64,000 nt of DNA, taken from positions 186,001 to 250,000 of the forward strand of contig BNCN01000002.1 in assembly GCA_014656495.1 (NCBI GenBank). The letters are read 5' to 3'. How positions within the stretch are numbered: the stretch's first letter is position 1; the number at the start of each line of letters is the position of its first letter. This document shows, piece by piece, positions 63,724 to 64,000 of this stretch. The notes beneath the pieces were generated by a model. That model searched no databases, was not told the origin of the DNA, and saw only the letters and a program-made list of their open reading frames with translations. The position numbers and the translations under genes are program-made. Origin of the DNA: Comamonas sp. KCTC 72670. GTDB taxonomy: Bacteria > Myxococcota > Myxococcia > Myxococcales > Myxococcaceae.

Positions 63724-64000
63724 CTACGGCCCGACGATGGCCAGCGCGCTCCGGTCGAAGTCGATGACCTTGCGCGCCACCTCTCGCACATCCTCCGCCG
63801 TCACCGCGGCGACGTGCTCGGCGTAGTGCAGGAAGTTGTCCTGACCCAGCCCGTAGCAGGCATCCAGCCCCAGCAGCGCCGCGCGGGCGCCGTTGCGCTG
63901 CAAGCCAATCTCGTGCGTGCCAATGAGGTGCTGCTTGGCGCGGGCCAGCTCGTCGGCGGGGATGGGCTCGTCACGCACGCGCCGCAGCTCCTCGCGGATG
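63724..64000 (-). CDS. M16-family metallopeptidase, C-terminal fragment (partial)
   Basis: The last 91 or so codons of a larger protein lie here; the gene continues past the right edge. The segment (DEPIPADELARAKQHLIGTHEIGLQ, DNFLHYAEHVAAVTAEDVREVARKVI and SALAIVGP) matches the C-terminal non-catalytic half of M16 peptidases (insulinase or processing-peptidase-like), which packs against the zinc-binding half. The zinc motif itself is outside the window. The ORF start at 63978 is internal, because the frame stays open to position 64000. Confidence 0.85.
   Translation of the reverse strand, partial: IREELRRVRDEPIPADELARAKQHLIGTHEIGLQRNGARAALLGLDACYGLGQDNFLHYAEHVAAVTAEDVREVARKVIDFDRSALAIVGP

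Overview
The window is chromosomal DNA of very high G+C content with dense, strongly codon-biased genes and short intergenic gaps. It looks like a myxobacterium of the Myxococcaceae (Myxococcus, Corallococcus or a close relative). The main reasons are a DUSAM-domain protein (a family essentially restricted to these bacteria), many proline/alanine-rich linkers joining signalling domains, a Ser/Thr kinase-like protein, DUF4388, MshEN and J-domain mosaics, an NtrC-type regulator, and a wax-ester synthase/DGAT enzyme. I see no rRNA, tRNA, insertion sequence, prophage or CRISPR array.

Layout. 1-776: nuoF (cut by the window edge) and nuoE. 882-6983: signalling genes (PilZ-receiver protein, kinase-like protein, MshEN protein, HTH-receiver protein), with serB, a small CPxCG protein and an Hsp20. 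7063-10456: minus-strand run of a small zinc-ribbon protein, pyrG, kdsA and kdsC. 10547-12528: MsbA-type ABC exporter, then a 15-codon mini-ORF with a perfect Shine-Dalgarno and a rho-independent terminator. 12640-18900: aldo/keto reductase, kdsB with an unknown partner, wecB, an RluA-type pseudouridine synthase and purF. 19045-25414: ceramidase-like protein, yhbY, a GYF/DUF4388/J/TPR mosaic, a protein with four six-cysteine repeats, and a TSUP permease.

25440-31074 is a minus-strand acyl-CoA carboxylase operon: a Coq4 homologue, carboxyltransferase, an unknown gene, biotin carboxylase, biotin carrier protein and a DUF1877 protein. 31297-37606: site-2 protease with CBS domains, a lipoprotein/DUSAM pair, a rhomboid-TPR protein and two unknown genes. 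37848-45376 is a plus-strand run: a 1030-residue plant-type methionine S-methyltransferase, an Mla-type ATPase with two altered catalytic residues, a PRMT-like methyltransferase, a cysteine-rich secreted protein and a WS/DGAT acyltransferase.

45394-47228: divergent SDR and LysR genes with a perfect palindrome between them. 47239-54831: a four-gene signalling operon (RDD protein, MshEN-HEAT protein, histidine kinase, sigma-54 activator). 54994-62376: GlsB-like protein, rsmE, adenylate cyclase, a tandem Mpo1-like pair under an AraC regulator, a DUF457 protein and prmA. 62417-64000: two lipoproteins and the 3' end of an M16 peptidase gene.

Three themes recur. One is envelope and Kdo synthesis (kdsA, kdsB, kdsC, wecB). 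Another is lipid metabolism (acyl-CoA carboxylase, WS/DGAT, Mpo1-like pair, ceramidase-like protein). The third is c-di-GMP or phosphorelay signalling built from multi-domain proteins. The strongest candidates for new biology are the bacterial plant-type MMT, the six-cysteine repeat protein, the probable pseudokinase, the inactive-looking ATPase, the mini-ORF with its perfect ribosome-binding site, and the lipoprotein-DUSAM pair.
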